From NCBI GenBank assembly GCA_045660295.1, contig JAZRDN010000030.1, positions 1 to 64,000 of the forward strand: a stretch of DNA of 64,000 nt. The letters run 5' to 3'. Position numbers and translations under genes: made by a program. Position 1 is the stretch's first letter, and the number at the start of each line of letters is the position of its first letter. Positions 1 to 8,080 of the stretch are shown in pieces. The stretch is from RGIG8775 sp045660295 (lineage in GTDB: Bacteria; Bacillota; Clostridia; Oscillospirales; CAG-272). The notes under the pieces were generated by a model. That model was not told the DNA's origin, did not search any database, and saw only the letters and a program-made list of their open reading frames with translations.

Positions 1-10
1 CACCAAAAAT

Positions 11-86
11 GCGGATTTAGCTCATTTGGTAGAGCGCGACCTTGCCAAGGTCGAGGTGGCGGGTTCGAGCCCCGTAATCCGCTCCA
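11..86 (+). tRNA. tRNA-Gly (GCC)
   Basis: The acceptor stem GCGGATT (11-17) pairs perfectly with AATCCGC (76-82), followed by discriminator T and an encoded CCA end (84-86). The anticodon loop reads CTTGCCAAG around anticodon GCC, and the T arm carries GGTTCGAGCCC. It lies 61 nt upstream of tRNA-Cys, so the two are probably transcribed together from a promoter outside the window. Confidence 0.97.
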
Positions 87-93
87 AAAAGAA

Positions 94-126
94 ACGGGCA
101 CGGAAAATAAAAATTCCCGTGCCCGT
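94..126 (+). other. hairpin between the two tRNAs
   Basis: A perfect 10-bp inverted repeat, ACGGGCACGG (94-103) against CCGTGCCCGT (117-126), has a 13-nt A/T-rich loop and lies in the tRNA-Gly/tRNA-Cys spacer. It is followed by an A-rich then mixed AAAATTTTAT stretch rather than a clean T run, so a role in transcript processing or weak attenuation is as likely as termination. Confidence 0.6.
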
Positions 127-147
127 AAAATTTTATAAAAAGAAAAT

Positions 148-221
148 GGCGCCATGGCCAAGCGGTAAGGCAAAGGTCTGCAACACCTCTATCCCCGGTC
201 CGATTCCGGGTGGCGCCTCCA
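148..221 (+). tRNA. tRNA-Cys (GCA)
   Basis: The acceptor stem GGCGCCA (148-154) pairs with TGGCGCC (211-217), followed by T and an encoded CCA (219-221). The anticodon loop CTGCAAC gives anticodon GCA, and the T arm is CCCGGTCCGATTCCGGG. One A-C mismatch sits at the base of the anticodon stem; otherwise the cloverleaf is regular. Confidence 0.95.
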
Positions 222-254
222 AAACGAAGCACCCCAACGGGGTGCTTTTCGTTT
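221..254 (+). terminator. terminator after the tRNA pair
   Basis: GCACCCC (229-235), loop AAC, and GGGGTGC (239-245) form a GC-rich stem that is extended by flanking AAAACGAA against TTCGTTTT with one bulge. It follows tRNA-Cys directly, as a rho-independent terminator of the tRNA transcript. Confidence 0.8.
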
Positions 255-258
255 TGGA

Positions 259-435
259 AATGAAGCGCACCTGCGGTGCATGAAGCGAGTTGCGAAGCAA
301 CTCGTGAAGCAGGGCTTCGCCCTATGAAGCGAGCCTTCGGCTCACGGAGAGGTTAGTGTGCGCTTCGCTTCATACGAGTGTAGCGAGCGGTTCATGGAAG
401 TCGCAAGGCTTCTGCTTTATATTCGCGAAGCGAAT
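259..435. repeat. tandem array of small hairpins with a (A/G)TGAAGC spacer
   Basis: Four short stem-loops follow one another, each preceded by the heptamer (A/G)TGAAGC at 260, 280, 304 and 324. They are GCACC-TGC-GGTGC (267-279), GAGTTGC-GAA-GCAACTC (287-303), AGGGC-TTC-GCCCT (311-323) and GAGCC-TTC-GGCTC (331-343). GAAGCGCAC (262-270) can also pair with GTGCGCTTC (358-366), enclosing the inner hairpins in one branched fold. A fifth hairpin, ATTCGC-GAA-GCGAAT, is at 421-435. No open frame is credible here; the stems differ in sequence but keep their shape. Confidence 0.75.
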
Positions 436-472
436 GCTTCTTTTCCCATAATATGCATAAAATAAATTTATC

Positions 473-501
473 TTTACAAAAATTGTTTTTTGTGGTATAC
501 T
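473..501 (+). promoter_or_regulatory. sigma-A promoter of ade
   Basis: TTTACA (473-478), a 17-bp spacer and TATACT (496-501) lie about 60 bp before the ade start codon. The ribosome binding site GGAGG is at 551-555. Confidence 0.8.
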
Positions 502-559
502 GTAATCACAAATGCGGAGACACTGTATTTGCGGCGCTAACAATATACGGAGGTAAGGA

Positions 560-2248
560 ATGAAAACACTTTTGAAAAACGGCTTGGTTGTAAACGTGTT
601 CACCGACGAGCTTGAAAAAGCCAACGTTTTGATTGAGGACGGTAAGATAATCGGTGTAGGGGATTATACCGACGTGGATGCCGACATCATTGAGGACGTT
701 TCGGGAAAATATATATGTCCCGGGTTTATAGACGGTCATATTCATATTGAAAGCACAATGCTTGCCCCAAGCGAGCTCGCGCGTGTTTGCGTGGCTTGCG
801 GAACGACGGCAATCGTTGCCGATCCCCACGAGATAGCAAATGTGTGCGGTACTGACGGCCTTGAATATATGCTTCAAGCCAGCGAGAGCTTACCGATGAC
901 TGTTTATATGGTTCTGCCTTCCTGTGTGCCCGCAAGCGGCTTTGATGAGTCGGGCGCGGTTCTCGAAGCTGAGGATCTGAATCCGCTTTATAATCACGTG
1001 CGTGTTATAGGACTTGGAGAAATGATGAATTATCCGGGAGTCCTTTGTGGCAACGAGAGCGTACTGCGTAAGATAAACGATAGTCTTGCTCTTGGAAAAA
1101 TAGTGAACGGCCACGCCCCTTTGCTTTCGGGAAAGGCGCTTGACAAATATATTTCCGCGGGAATATTTGACGATCACGAGTGCAGCTCCGTCGAGGAAGC
1201 TTGCGAAAGAATCAGAAAAGGGCAGTTTGTCATGATAAGACGGGGAAGTGCCGCACGCGATCTCGAAAAGCTTCTGCCGTTGTTTAAAGAGCCTTGGAGC
1301 CGCCGATGCATGCTTGTTACAGATGATTACCACGCCGATGATATACTTGAAAAAGGTCACATAAACAGTATCATACGCGAATCCGTACAGGCGGGCAACT
1401 CTCCTCTTGTGGGTATTCGAATGGCAACTATTCAGGCTGCTTCATATTTCGGTTTGAAAAATATTGGCGCTGTTTCGCCCGGATACATTGCCGATCTCAT
1501 TGTCCTCGAAGATTTAAATAACGTTACTGTAAAAGACGTATACAAAAATGGTAAAAAGGTGGTTTGCGACCAAAAGGTAACGGCGTTTTCCGCCCCTGTG
1601 ATTTGTGATACGCTTACTCAAAAGATTCGCGGCTCGTTTGAGCTTAAGACTTTGACAGAGAATGACTTTATGCTTTCTCCTCAAAGCAACAAATGCAGAG
1701 TTATAAAGGTCATGCCCGGAACACTGATAAGTGATGAGATTGTCGCTGATATTGATTTTTTCAATGGCAACGGCATCGACATCGATAAAGATATATTAAA
1801 ACTGGCGGTTGTCGAGCGCTACGGCAAATCGGGAAATATCGGACTTGGCTTTATAACCGGTATTGGTATGAAAAAAGGAGCGATAGCATCCTCTGTTTCC
1901 CACGATTCACACAATCTTATAGTTATAGGAACTAACGAAAGCGACATGGCGTTTGCCGCTAATCGCATCCGCGAACTGGGTGGAGGCTGCATTGTGGTAG
2001 ATGACGGAAAAATAATTTGCGAATTGCCGTTGCCGATTGGTGGACTAATGTCTGACATGACGGCTGTTGAGGTGGCAAGCAAAAACGCGCAATTAAACGA
2101 GTGTGTTGGTAAATTGGGCATAGCGCATGGAATTAACCCATTTATGAATATGTCTTTTGTTGCTCTTTCGGTCATTCCTCATTTAAAAATGACAACCCTT
2201 GGACTTGTAAATGTAGACAACCAGGAAATCGTTCCTTTGTTTGTGTAA
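560..2248 (+). CDS. ade: adenine deaminase
   Basis: Hydrolyses adenine to hypoxanthine and ammonia in cytoplasmic purine salvage. The 562-residue length fits the bacterial Ade family of the metal-dependent amidohydrolase superfamily. The metal-binding GHIHIES motif is at about residues 59-65, the family-typical DPHEIANVCG at 88-97, and the C-terminal adenine-deaminase domain contains GGCIVV and PIGGLMSD. The ATG is preceded by GGAGG. The gene has its own promoter and its own terminator, so it is monocistronic. No purine riboswitch was recognised in the short leader. Confidence 0.97.
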   Translation: MKTLLKNGLVVNVFTDELEKANVLIEDGKIIGVGDYTDVDADIIEDVSGKYICPGFIDGHIHIESTMLAPSELARVCVACGTTAIVADPHEIANVCGTDGLEYMLQASESLPMTVYMVLPSCVPASGFDESGAVLEAEDLNPLYNHVRVIGLGEMMNYPGVLCGNESVLRKINDSLALGKIVNGHAPLLSGKALDKYISAGIFDDHECSSVEEACERIRKGQFVMIRRGSAARDLEKLLPLFKEPWSRRCMLVTDDYHADDILEKGHINSIIRESVQAGNSPLVGIRMATIQAASYFGLKNIGAVSPGYIADLIVLEDLNNVTVKDVYKNGKKVVCDQKVTAFSAPVICDTLTQKIRGSFELKTLTENDFMLSPQSNKCRVIKVMPGTLISDEIVADIDFFNGNGIDIDKDILKLAVVERYGKSGNIGLGFITGIGMKKGAIASSVSHDSHNLIVIGTNESDMAFAANRIRELGGGCIVVDDGKIICELPLPIGGLMSDMTAVEVASKNAQLNECVGKLGIAHGINPFMNMSFVALSVIPHLKMTTLGLVNVDNQEIVPLFV

Positions 2249-2250
2249 TG

Positions 2251-2278
2251 AAAAAGCTCCCCAATCGGGGAGCTTTTT
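2251..2278. terminator. terminator after ade
   Basis: AAAAAGCTCCCC (2251-2262), loop AATC, and GGGGAGCTTTTT (2267-2278) form a perfect 12-bp stem ending in a T run, directly after the ade stop codon. Confidence 0.92.
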
Positions 2279-2331
2279 GCTTGTCAAGCACGCTAAAAAA
2301 TGTCTATATATTGTCCTTTAAATGGCGAGAT

Positions 2332-2355
2332 TTGTTGCGGAAAATAAATTATAAT
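2332..2355 (+). promoter_or_regulatory. possible promoter of xylAB
   Basis: A perfect TATAAT (2350-2355) lies 93 bp before xylA, but the upstream TTGTTG (2332-2337) is only 12 bp away, so the -35 element is poor and transcription may need an activator. No cre-like or XylR operator palindrome could be picked out by eye in 2280-2447. Confidence 0.35.
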
Positions 2356-2447
2356 GTAATTGAAGTACAGTGGTTTTGTGCTTACATATCAATAAAAATT
2401 GACTGTGTTTATGGTATGAGAAAATATTATCAAAGGAGAATAGAACA

Positions 2448-3767
2448 ATGAAAGAGTTTTTTACAAACGTTCCCAAAGTTGAATACGAAGGCAAAAAGTC
2501 CAAGAATCCCATGGCGTTCCGATATTACAATCCCGATGAGGTTATCGCGGGCAAGAAGATGAGAGACCATCTCAAATTCGCGCTTTCCTATTGGCACACA
2601 ATGTGCGGAGATGGAACAGATATGTTTGGGCGCGGTACAACCGACAAGACCTTTGGTGGCGCAACGCCGATGCAGGTCTATGAAAACAAGGCTTACGCCG
2701 CTTTTGAGCTTATGAACAAGCTCTCTGTAGATTATTTCTGCTTCCATGACAGAGATATTGCTCCCGAGGGCAAGACTCTTGCTGAAAGCAATAAAAATCT
2801 TGACCACATCAGCGATATCATCAAGGGACTTATGGATGAAAATGACAAAAAGCTCCTTTGGGGTACGGCAAACTGCTTCAACCATCCTCGTTATATGCAT
2901 GGCGCGGGAACCTCTCCTTATGCTGATGTTTTCGCATTTGCGGCGGCGCAGATAAAGAAGGCACTTGAGCTTACCGTAAAGTTCGGCGGTAACGGTTACG
3001 TGTTCTGGGGCGGACGAGAAGGATATGAAACACTTCTTAATACAGACATGAAAATCGAGCTTGACAACCTTGCGAGACTTATGACAATGGCTCGTGACTA
3101 CGGACGAAAGATAGGCTTTAAGGGAGATTTCTACGTTGAACCCAAGCCCAAGGAGCCCACCAAGCACCAGTACGACTTCGACTCCGCTACCGTATTGGGT
3201 TTCCTCAACAAGTACGGGCTTCAAGACGATTTTAAGCTTAATATCGAGGCTAACCACGCAACTCTCGCAACACACACCTTTGAGCACGAGCTGGCTACCG
3301 CACGCATCAACGGTGCGTTTGGTTCAATAGACGCAAATCAAGGCGATATGCTCCTTGGTTGGGATACAGACCAGTTCCCGACTAACGTGTACGATACAAC
3401 CCTTTGCATGCTCGAAGTTCTTCGTGCCGGCGGCTTTACAAACGGCGGTCTTAACTTTGACGCAAAGGCTCGCCGTGGCTCGTTTAGGCCTGAGGATGTT
3501 GCATATGCTTATATCGCAGGTATTGACGCGTTCGCGTTTGGTTTCCGTGCTGCCATGAAGATAATCGAGGACGGCAGAATCGATAATTTCCGCATCGATC
3601 GTTATAAGAGCTATAACAGTGGCATCGGCGCTGATATTCTTTCAGGAAAGGCTACGCTTGAATCGCTTGAAAAATACGCCCTTGAGCGCGGTGAGGTGGT
3701 TGACGTTGTTGAGTCGGGACGTCAGGAGTATCTTGAAAACATACTCAATGCGGTAATGTTTGATTGA
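2448..3767 (+). CDS. xylA: xylose isomerase
   Basis: Interconverts D-xylose and D-xylulose, the first step of xylose use through the pentose phosphate pathway. The 439-residue length fits the class II (Clostridia/Bacteroidota-type) enzymes. The catalytic FHDRD motif (His100, Asp103), VFWGGREGYE, VEPKPKEPTKHQYD and the metal-binding NIEANHATLA and DANQGD motifs are all present. The ATG follows AAAGGAG at good spacing. The stop codon is 9 nt before the xylulokinase start, so xylA and xylB form one operon. Confidence 0.98.
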   Translation: MKEFFTNVPKVEYEGKKSKNPMAFRYYNPDEVIAGKKMRDHLKFALSYWHTMCGDGTDMFGRGTTDKTFGGATPMQVYENKAYAAFELMNKLSVDYFCFHDRDIAPEGKTLAESNKNLDHISDIIKGLMDENDKKLLWGTANCFNHPRYMHGAGTSPYADVFAFAAAQIKKALELTVKFGGNGYVFWGGREGYETLLNTDMKIELDNLARLMTMARDYGRKIGFKGDFYVEPKPKEPTKHQYDFDSATVLGFLNKYGLQDDFKLNIEANHATLATHTFEHELATARINGAFGSIDANQGDMLLGWDTDQFPTNVYDTTLCMLEVLRAGGFTNGGLNFDAKARRGSFRPEDVAYAYIAGIDAFAFGFRAAMKIIEDGRIDNFRIDRYKSYNSGIGADILSGKATLESLEKYALERGEVVDVVESGRQEYLENILNAVMFD

Positions 3768-3776
3768 GGTATGATT

Positions 3777-5300
3777 ATGGATAACATTTGTCTTATAGGG
3801 GTCGATGTCGGTACATCGGCCACCAAGGTGGTTGCGTTTGATACCTGCGGTAACGTGCTCGCAGAGCATTCCGAGGAATATCCGCTCTATCAGCCACATA
3901 ACGGTTGGGCAGAGCAAGAACCCGAGGACTGGGCTAACGCCGCAATAACAGGGCTTGCCGAGGTTATAAAAGCGCTCCCCGATAAAGTTGTCGCAGGCAT
4001 AGGCGTTTCAGGGCAGATGCACGGACTCGTTATGCTTGACGAAAGCATGAAGCCCTTGCGCCGTTCCATAATCTGGTGCGACCAGCGTACAGTTAAGGAA
4101 TGTGATGAGATAACCGAAAAGGTAGGAAAAGACAGACTTTTTGAGATAACCTGTTCACCTGCTCTTACGGGCTTTACGGCATCCAAGCTTATGTGGGTGA
4201 AGAACAACGAACCTGACATCTACGCCAAATGTAAGCATATGCTCTTGCCCAAGGATTATGTGAGATATTGCCTTACAGGAACGCTCTATATGGACTATTC
4301 AGACGCATCGGGAACTCAGCTTCTTGATATCAAAAACCGGTGTTGGTCAAAAGAGATCTGCGGTGCGCTGAACATAGATATGTCTATTCTTCCCACGCTT
4401 TGCGACTCTTGCTTTGATTGCGGTAATATTACCGAGGAAATGGCAGATAAAATCGGTCTTTCCACACCTTGTCCCGTAGCGGCTGGGGCGGGAGATAACG
4501 CTTCGGCGGCGGTCGGTTGCGGCGTGGTTGAGGACGGCGATGCATTTGCCACAATAGGCACAAGCGGAGTTGTTTTCGCCCCCACAGACGAAATAAAGAT
4601 AGACTCAAAGGGAAGAATACATACGTTCTGCAGTGCCGTTCCCGACCAGTGGCACGTTATGGGTGTTACTCAAGCGGCTGGACTTTCGCTTAAATGGATA
4701 AAGGATAACCTTTGCGTAGATATTTCCGACAACGCTAAGAAAAGCGGCGCTTCGAGCTATGCTGTAATTGATAAAATTGCTTCGGATATTCCGGTAGGCT
4801 CAAATGGAGTAATGTATTTGCCTTATCTTATGGGGGAGCGCACACCGCATCTTGACCCTTACGCCAGAGGAGCCTTTCTCGGTCTTGGTGGAGCTAACAC
4901 CAGAAACGATATGCTTCGCGCGGTAATGGAAGGTGTAAGCTTTTCACTTAAGGATTGCCTTGAAATTTTTGCTGAAGTCGGAGTTAACCCAGACAAAACC
5001 GTGCTTTGCGGCGGAGGAGCCAAAAGCGTACTGTGGCGTAACATGCTGACGGACGTTTTCGGTACCGAGACTTGCACAAGCTCGTCTACCGAGAGTTGCG
5101 CTCTCGGCGCGGCTATCCTTGCGGGCGTTGCTTCGGGTGTATATGCTACAGTTAAAGAGGGCTGTGAAAAGTCGGTGTTTGAGAACGACGCCCTCGTACC
5201 GAACGCCGAAAATACTTTGGCTTATTCCAAATATTATGAAATATTCAAAAAAGCATATCCCGCGCTCAAAGAACTTAACATTGAGTTAATAAATGCTTGA
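3777..5300 (+). CDS. xylB: xylulokinase
   Basis: Phosphorylates D-xylulose to xylulose 5-phosphate with ATP (FGGY kinase family). The ATP-binding motif GVDVGTSATK is at the N-terminus. GQMHGLVMLD and WCDQRT, typical of xylulokinases, and the AGAGDNASAAVG loop of the second domain are visible. The start at 3777 is chosen over the ATG at 3771 because the ribosome binding site GAGG (3766-3769), which overlaps the xylA stop, is 7 nt away from 3777 but only 1 nt from 3771. Length is 507 residues, normal for the family. Confidence 0.96.
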   Translation: MDNICLIGVDVGTSATKVVAFDTCGNVLAEHSEEYPLYQPHNGWAEQEPEDWANAAITGLAEVIKALPDKVVAGIGVSGQMHGLVMLDESMKPLRRSIIWCDQRTVKECDEITEKVGKDRLFEITCSPALTGFTASKLMWVKNNEPDIYAKCKHMLLPKDYVRYCLTGTLYMDYSDASGTQLLDIKNRCWSKEICGALNIDMSILPTLCDSCFDCGNITEEMADKIGLSTPCPVAAGAGDNASAAVGCGVVEDGDAFATIGTSGVVFAPTDEIKIDSKGRIHTFCSAVPDQWHVMGVTQAAGLSLKWIKDNLCVDISDNAKKSGASSYAVIDKIASDIPVGSNGVMYLPYLMGERTPHLDPYARGAFLGLGGANTRNDMLRAVMEGVSFSLKDCLEIFAEVGVNPDKTVLCGGGAKSVLWRNMLTDVFGTETCTSSSTESCALGAAILAGVASGVYATVKEGCEKSVFENDALVPNAENTLAYSKYYEIFKKAYPALKELNIELINA

Positions 5301-5305
5301 AATTC

Positions 5306-5334
5306 AAACAGCACTGCTTTTAGCAGTGCTGTTT
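5306..5334. terminator. bidirectional terminator between xylB and znuB
   Basis: AAACAGCACTGCT (5306-5318), loop TTT, and AGCAGTGCTGTTT (5322-5334) form a perfect 13-bp stem followed by a T run on the plus strand. It also serves the convergent minus-strand znuCB operon. Confidence 0.9.
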
Positions 5335-5341
5335 TTATAAA

Positions 5342-6187
5342 TTATTTCCTTTTAATCAACACCCCAATTGCGCTGAATATGGTGAAAACCGCAATGTCTA
5401 CCGCTACTATCGTAGCGCCCACAGGCGTGGAATAGAGAATCGAGACGATAAGTCCTATCGCAGAAGCGCTCACCGAGATTATCGCCGAGGCAATAACAAC
5501 CTGCTTGAAATTCTTGAATACTCTCATTGCCGAAATAGCAGGAAAGATTATAAGCGCCGCAATAAGAAGTGAGCCGACAAGGCGCATTGCAAGTACAATA
5601 ACTACCGCCGTAACTGTTGCTATAAGCAGATTGTAAAGCTCTGTCTTAACACCGACACCGCGTGTGAAATTCTCGTCAAATGTAACCGCGAATATCTTGT
5701 TATAAAAAAGGCAGTAAGCCGCTATAACCAACAGCGACATAATAACGCACACCCACACGTCGATCTTTGAAAGCGTAAGGATAAGCGTAGAGCCAAACAG
5801 TGTGGAGCAAACGTCGCCCGAAATGTTTGCTGACGAGGGAAAGACGTTAAGAAGTAAATATCCAATTGCAAGCGCACCGACAGATATCATGGCAATTGCC
5901 GCATCGCCCTTTATTTTGGCGTTCTGTCCCATACGTAAAAGCATTATTGCCGCCAAGACCGTGATTGGCATTACCACAAGCATGTTGTTTGAAATGTCAA
6001 GCACTGTAGCTATTGCAAGTGCGCCGAACGCAACGTGCGAAAGTCCGTCACCTATAAACGAATATCTTTTCAGCACCAGTGTTACGCCAAGCAAAGCCGA
6101 GCAAAGCGAGATAAGTATTCCCACGATAAAGGCATATCTCACAAAAGGGAAGGAAAAATAGTCAACAAGTTCATGAAAAACATTCAT
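5342..6187 (-). CDS. znuB: metal ABC transporter permease (ZnuB/MntB family)
   Basis: Integral-membrane subunit of a zinc or manganese importer of the ABC-3 family. The 281 residues form about eight hydrophobic helices, with the family-typical GDGLSHVAFGALA segment near residue 47 and TPVGATIVA near the C-terminus. It overlaps the ATPase gene by 4 nt (ATGA), so the two are translationally coupled. No substrate-binding lipoprotein (ZnuA) is encoded beside them, so that subunit must lie elsewhere. The sequence alone does not fix the metal; the Fur-family box upstream suits zinc, manganese or iron control. Confidence 0.9.
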   Translation of the reverse strand: MNVFHELVDYFSFPFVRYAFIVGILISLCSALLGVTLVLKRYSFIGDGLSHVAFGALAIATVLDISNNMLVVMPITVLAAIMLLRMGQNAKIKGDAAIAMISVGALAIGYLLLNVFPSSANISGDVCSTLFGSTLILTLSKIDVWVCVIMSLLVIAAYCLFYNKIFAVTFDENFTRGVGVKTELYNLLIATVTAVVIVLAMRLVGSLLIAALIIFPAISAMRVFKNFKQVVIASAIISVSASAIGLIVSILYSTPVGATIVAVDIAVFTIFSAIGVLIKRK

Positions 6188-6894
6188 TTCTCGTCACCTC
6201 CCGACATAAAGAATCTGCCGATATGGCTTTTTTTGTATTCCTCGGTAGTTCCGAAAAATAGGGGTTGGCGGCTCAGGTGCAGTATTTTAGACGCATATTT
6301 TACCGCCGACGCGATGTCGTGAGAAACCATTATAACAGTTATGCCATCATCCTTATTAAGTGAGTCGATAAGCTCGTACATCTCGGCGGTAACCAATGGG
6401 TCAAGACCTGCCACGGGCTCGTCTAAGAGAAGCATCTTTTTTGTAGCGCAAAGCGCGCGAGCAAGCAATACACGCTGTTGTTGACCACCCGACAACTCAC
6501 GGTAGCATCTGCCCGCAAGATTAAGGATATCAAGCTTTCTCATGCTTTCATCAGCCAACGCCTTTTCTTCTTTGCTGTAAAAAGGACGGAATCCGCACCG
6601 CGCTATGCACCCTGAGCGAACTATCTCGCGCACAGAGGCGGGAAAGTCCTTTTGCACGATGGTTTGTTGCGGAAGATAGCCTATCTCGTTAAGCGAGAAG
6701 CCGTCCCCGGTTATAATTTCGCCCGCGTTGGGCTTTTTCAGTCCTGTGAGGGCCTTTATAAGCGTGCTTTTACCCGAACCGTTTTCTCCTACGATGCAGA
6801 GATAATCGCCTCGGTCAATGCTGAAATTCAGCTTTTCAACCACGTTTTTGCCTTCGTAGCCAAGCGCTACGTTTTTTACTTCAATTTGCGCCAT
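6184..6894 (-). CDS. znuC: metal ABC transporter ATP-binding protein (ZnuC family)
   Basis: Energises metal uptake with the adjacent permease. Walker A GENGSGKST, the Q-loop region, the signature LSGGQQQRV and Walker B LLLLDEPVAGLD followed by an H-loop SHD are all present. The start at 6894 (ATG) is preferred to an upstream in-frame TTG at 6909 because the ribosome binding site GAAAGGA lies about 7 nt before the ATG. Length is 236 residues. The gene is first in a two-gene operon behind a consensus promoter. Confidence 0.93.
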   Translation of the reverse strand: MAQIEVKNVALGYEGKNVVEKLNFSIDRGDYLCIVGENGSGKSTLIKALTGLKKPNAGEIITGDGFSLNEIGYLPQQTIVQKDFPASVREIVRSGCIARCGFRPFYSKEEKALADESMRKLDILNLAGRCYRELSGGQQQRVLLARALCATKKMLLLDEPVAGLDPLVTAEMYELIDSLNKDDGITVIMVSHDIASAVKYASKILHLSRQPLFFGTTEEYKKSHIGRFFMSGGDEK

Positions 6895-6926
6895 TTTGAA
6901 TCCTTTCAAAAAAGATCGTTTCCACT

Positions 6927-6955
6927 ATTATATCTTTTTTTTAGGCTTTTGTCAA
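6927..6955 (-). promoter_or_regulatory. consensus sigma-A promoter of znuCB
   Basis: On the minus strand TTGACA (6955-6950), exactly 17 bp and TATAAT (6932-6927) give a full-consensus promoter about 30 bp before znuC. Confidence 0.9.
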
Positions 6956-6961
6956 CAGATT

Positions 6962-6976
6962 TGAGAATCATTTTCA
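6962..6976. promoter_or_regulatory. Fur-family operator (Zur/Fur/MntR-like box)
   Basis: TGAGAATCATTTTCA is a 7-1-7 inverted repeat matching the TGATAATNATTATCA Fur-family consensus at 13 of 15 positions. It lies just upstream of the znuCB -35 box and 39 bp upstream of the asnA -35 box, which suggests metal-dependent repression of znuCB. Which family member binds it cannot be read from the site. Confidence 0.7.
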
Positions 6977-7015
6977 AATTCAAAAAAGAAATCCTAATTA
7001 TTTGACAAAACAGTC

Positions 7016-7044
7016 TTGAAATTTTACTAAATATGTGGTATCAT
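7016..7044 (+). promoter_or_regulatory. promoter of asnA
   Basis: TTGAAA (7016-7021), a 17-bp spacer and an extended -10 TGGTATCAT (7036-7044) lie 37 bp before asnA. A second possible start is TTGACA (7002-7007) with TACTAA (7025-7030). Confidence 0.7.
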
Positions 7045-7080
7045 ATAATGGTTAAAATGTAATTTTTAAAGAGGATAACT

Positions 7081-8079
7081 ATGTACAGATCTATTCTTGA
7101 TATCAAAGAAACTCAAAGAGCAATCAAATCCTGCAAGGACTTTTTCGAAAGAGAGCTTGCCGCCGCGCTCAATCTTGTGCGTGTCAGCGCTCCGCTTTTC
7201 GTAACGCCCGAGTCGGGTCTTAACGATACGCTTAACGGAGTTGAGCGCCCTGTTGAGTTCGACCTTTTGGAAACGGGCAAGAACGTGCAGATCGTTCAGT
7301 CGCTTGCAAAGTGGAAAAGATACGCTCTCGGCAAGTACAGCTTTGACATCGGTGAGGGGCTTTATACCGACATGAACGCGATACGCCGAGACGAAAACAC
7401 CGATGCCATTCACTCTATCTACGTTGACCAGTGGGACTGGGAAAAGGTGATCTCAAAGGAGCAGAGAACACTTGAAACACTCAAGACTACCGTGAGAAGC
7501 ATCTATACCACTCTCAAAAACACCGAGAAATATATGGTAAACGAATATCCCGCGCTTGCGGAAGCATATGCCAAAAATCCGCTTCCGGATGATATCTATT
7601 TCATCACCACGCAGGAGCTTGAGGATATGTATCCAACGATGACGGGCAAAGAGCGAGAGCACACGATCTCACGCGAAAAGGGCGCAGTCTGCATTATGCA
7701 GATTGGCGGAAAGCTCAAGTCGGGCAATAAGCACGACGGACGTTCTCCCGACTATGACGATTGGACGATGAATTGCGATATTCTCCTTTATTTCGACGTG
7801 CTCGACATTGGTCTTGAAATCTCCAGCATGGGTGTCAGAGTTGACGAGACCGCGCTTGAAAGACAGCTTGAGGAAGCGGGCTGTAACGACAGAAAGTCGC
7901 TTCCGTTCCACAGAGCAATTTTCGAAAAGAAGCTTCCTTATTCTATCGGCGGCGGTATTGGTCAGTCAAGACTTTGCATGTTCTTCTTGAAGAAGATGCA
8001 CATTGGCGAGGTTCAGGCTTCGGTATGGCCCGAGGAACAGGAAGATGCTTTGCTTGAGCAGGGCTGTAAGCTCCTTTGA
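7081..8079 (+). CDS. asnA: aspartate--ammonia ligase
   Basis: Makes asparagine from aspartate and free ammonia with ATP going to AMP; this is the ammonia-dependent AsnA, related in fold to class II aminoacyl-tRNA synthetases. The 332-residue length fits. The N-terminal QRAIKSCKDFFERELAAALNL, the PLFVTPESGLNDTLNG segment, VEFDL, SIYVDQWDWE and the C-terminal GGGIGQSRLCMFFL are characteristic. The ribosome binding site is GAGGAT before the ATG. The downstream phosphatase begins 1 nt after the stop, so the two are coupled. Confidence 0.96.
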   Translation: MYRSILDIKETQRAIKSCKDFFERELAAALNLVRVSAPLFVTPESGLNDTLNGVERPVEFDLLETGKNVQIVQSLAKWKRYALGKYSFDIGEGLYTDMNAIRRDENTDAIHSIYVDQWDWEKVISKEQRTLETLKTTVRSIYTTLKNTEKYMVNEYPALAEAYAKNPLPDDIYFITTQELEDMYPTMTGKEREHTISREKGAVCIMQIGGKLKSGNKHDGRSPDYDDWTMNCDILLYFDVLDIGLEISSMGVRVDETALERQLEEAGCNDRKSLPFHRAIFEKKLPYSIGGGIGQSRLCMFFLKKMHIGEVQASVWPEEQEDALLEQGCKLL

Positions 8080-8080
8080 T

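Noticed and set aside
26..283. Open frames running across the two tRNA genes.
   Set aside because: Both strands here encode tRNAs and a terminator; protein coding is not credible.
259..345. Possible CRISPR-like repeat array near the tRNAs.
   Set aside because: The repeated part is only a 7-base heptamer, the units are 20-24 nt, the intervening parts are self-complementary and no cas genes are present.
2248..2451. Open frame of 67 codons between ade and xylA.
   Set aside because: Its first codons are the ade terminator and its composition is that of A/T-rich intergenic DNA.
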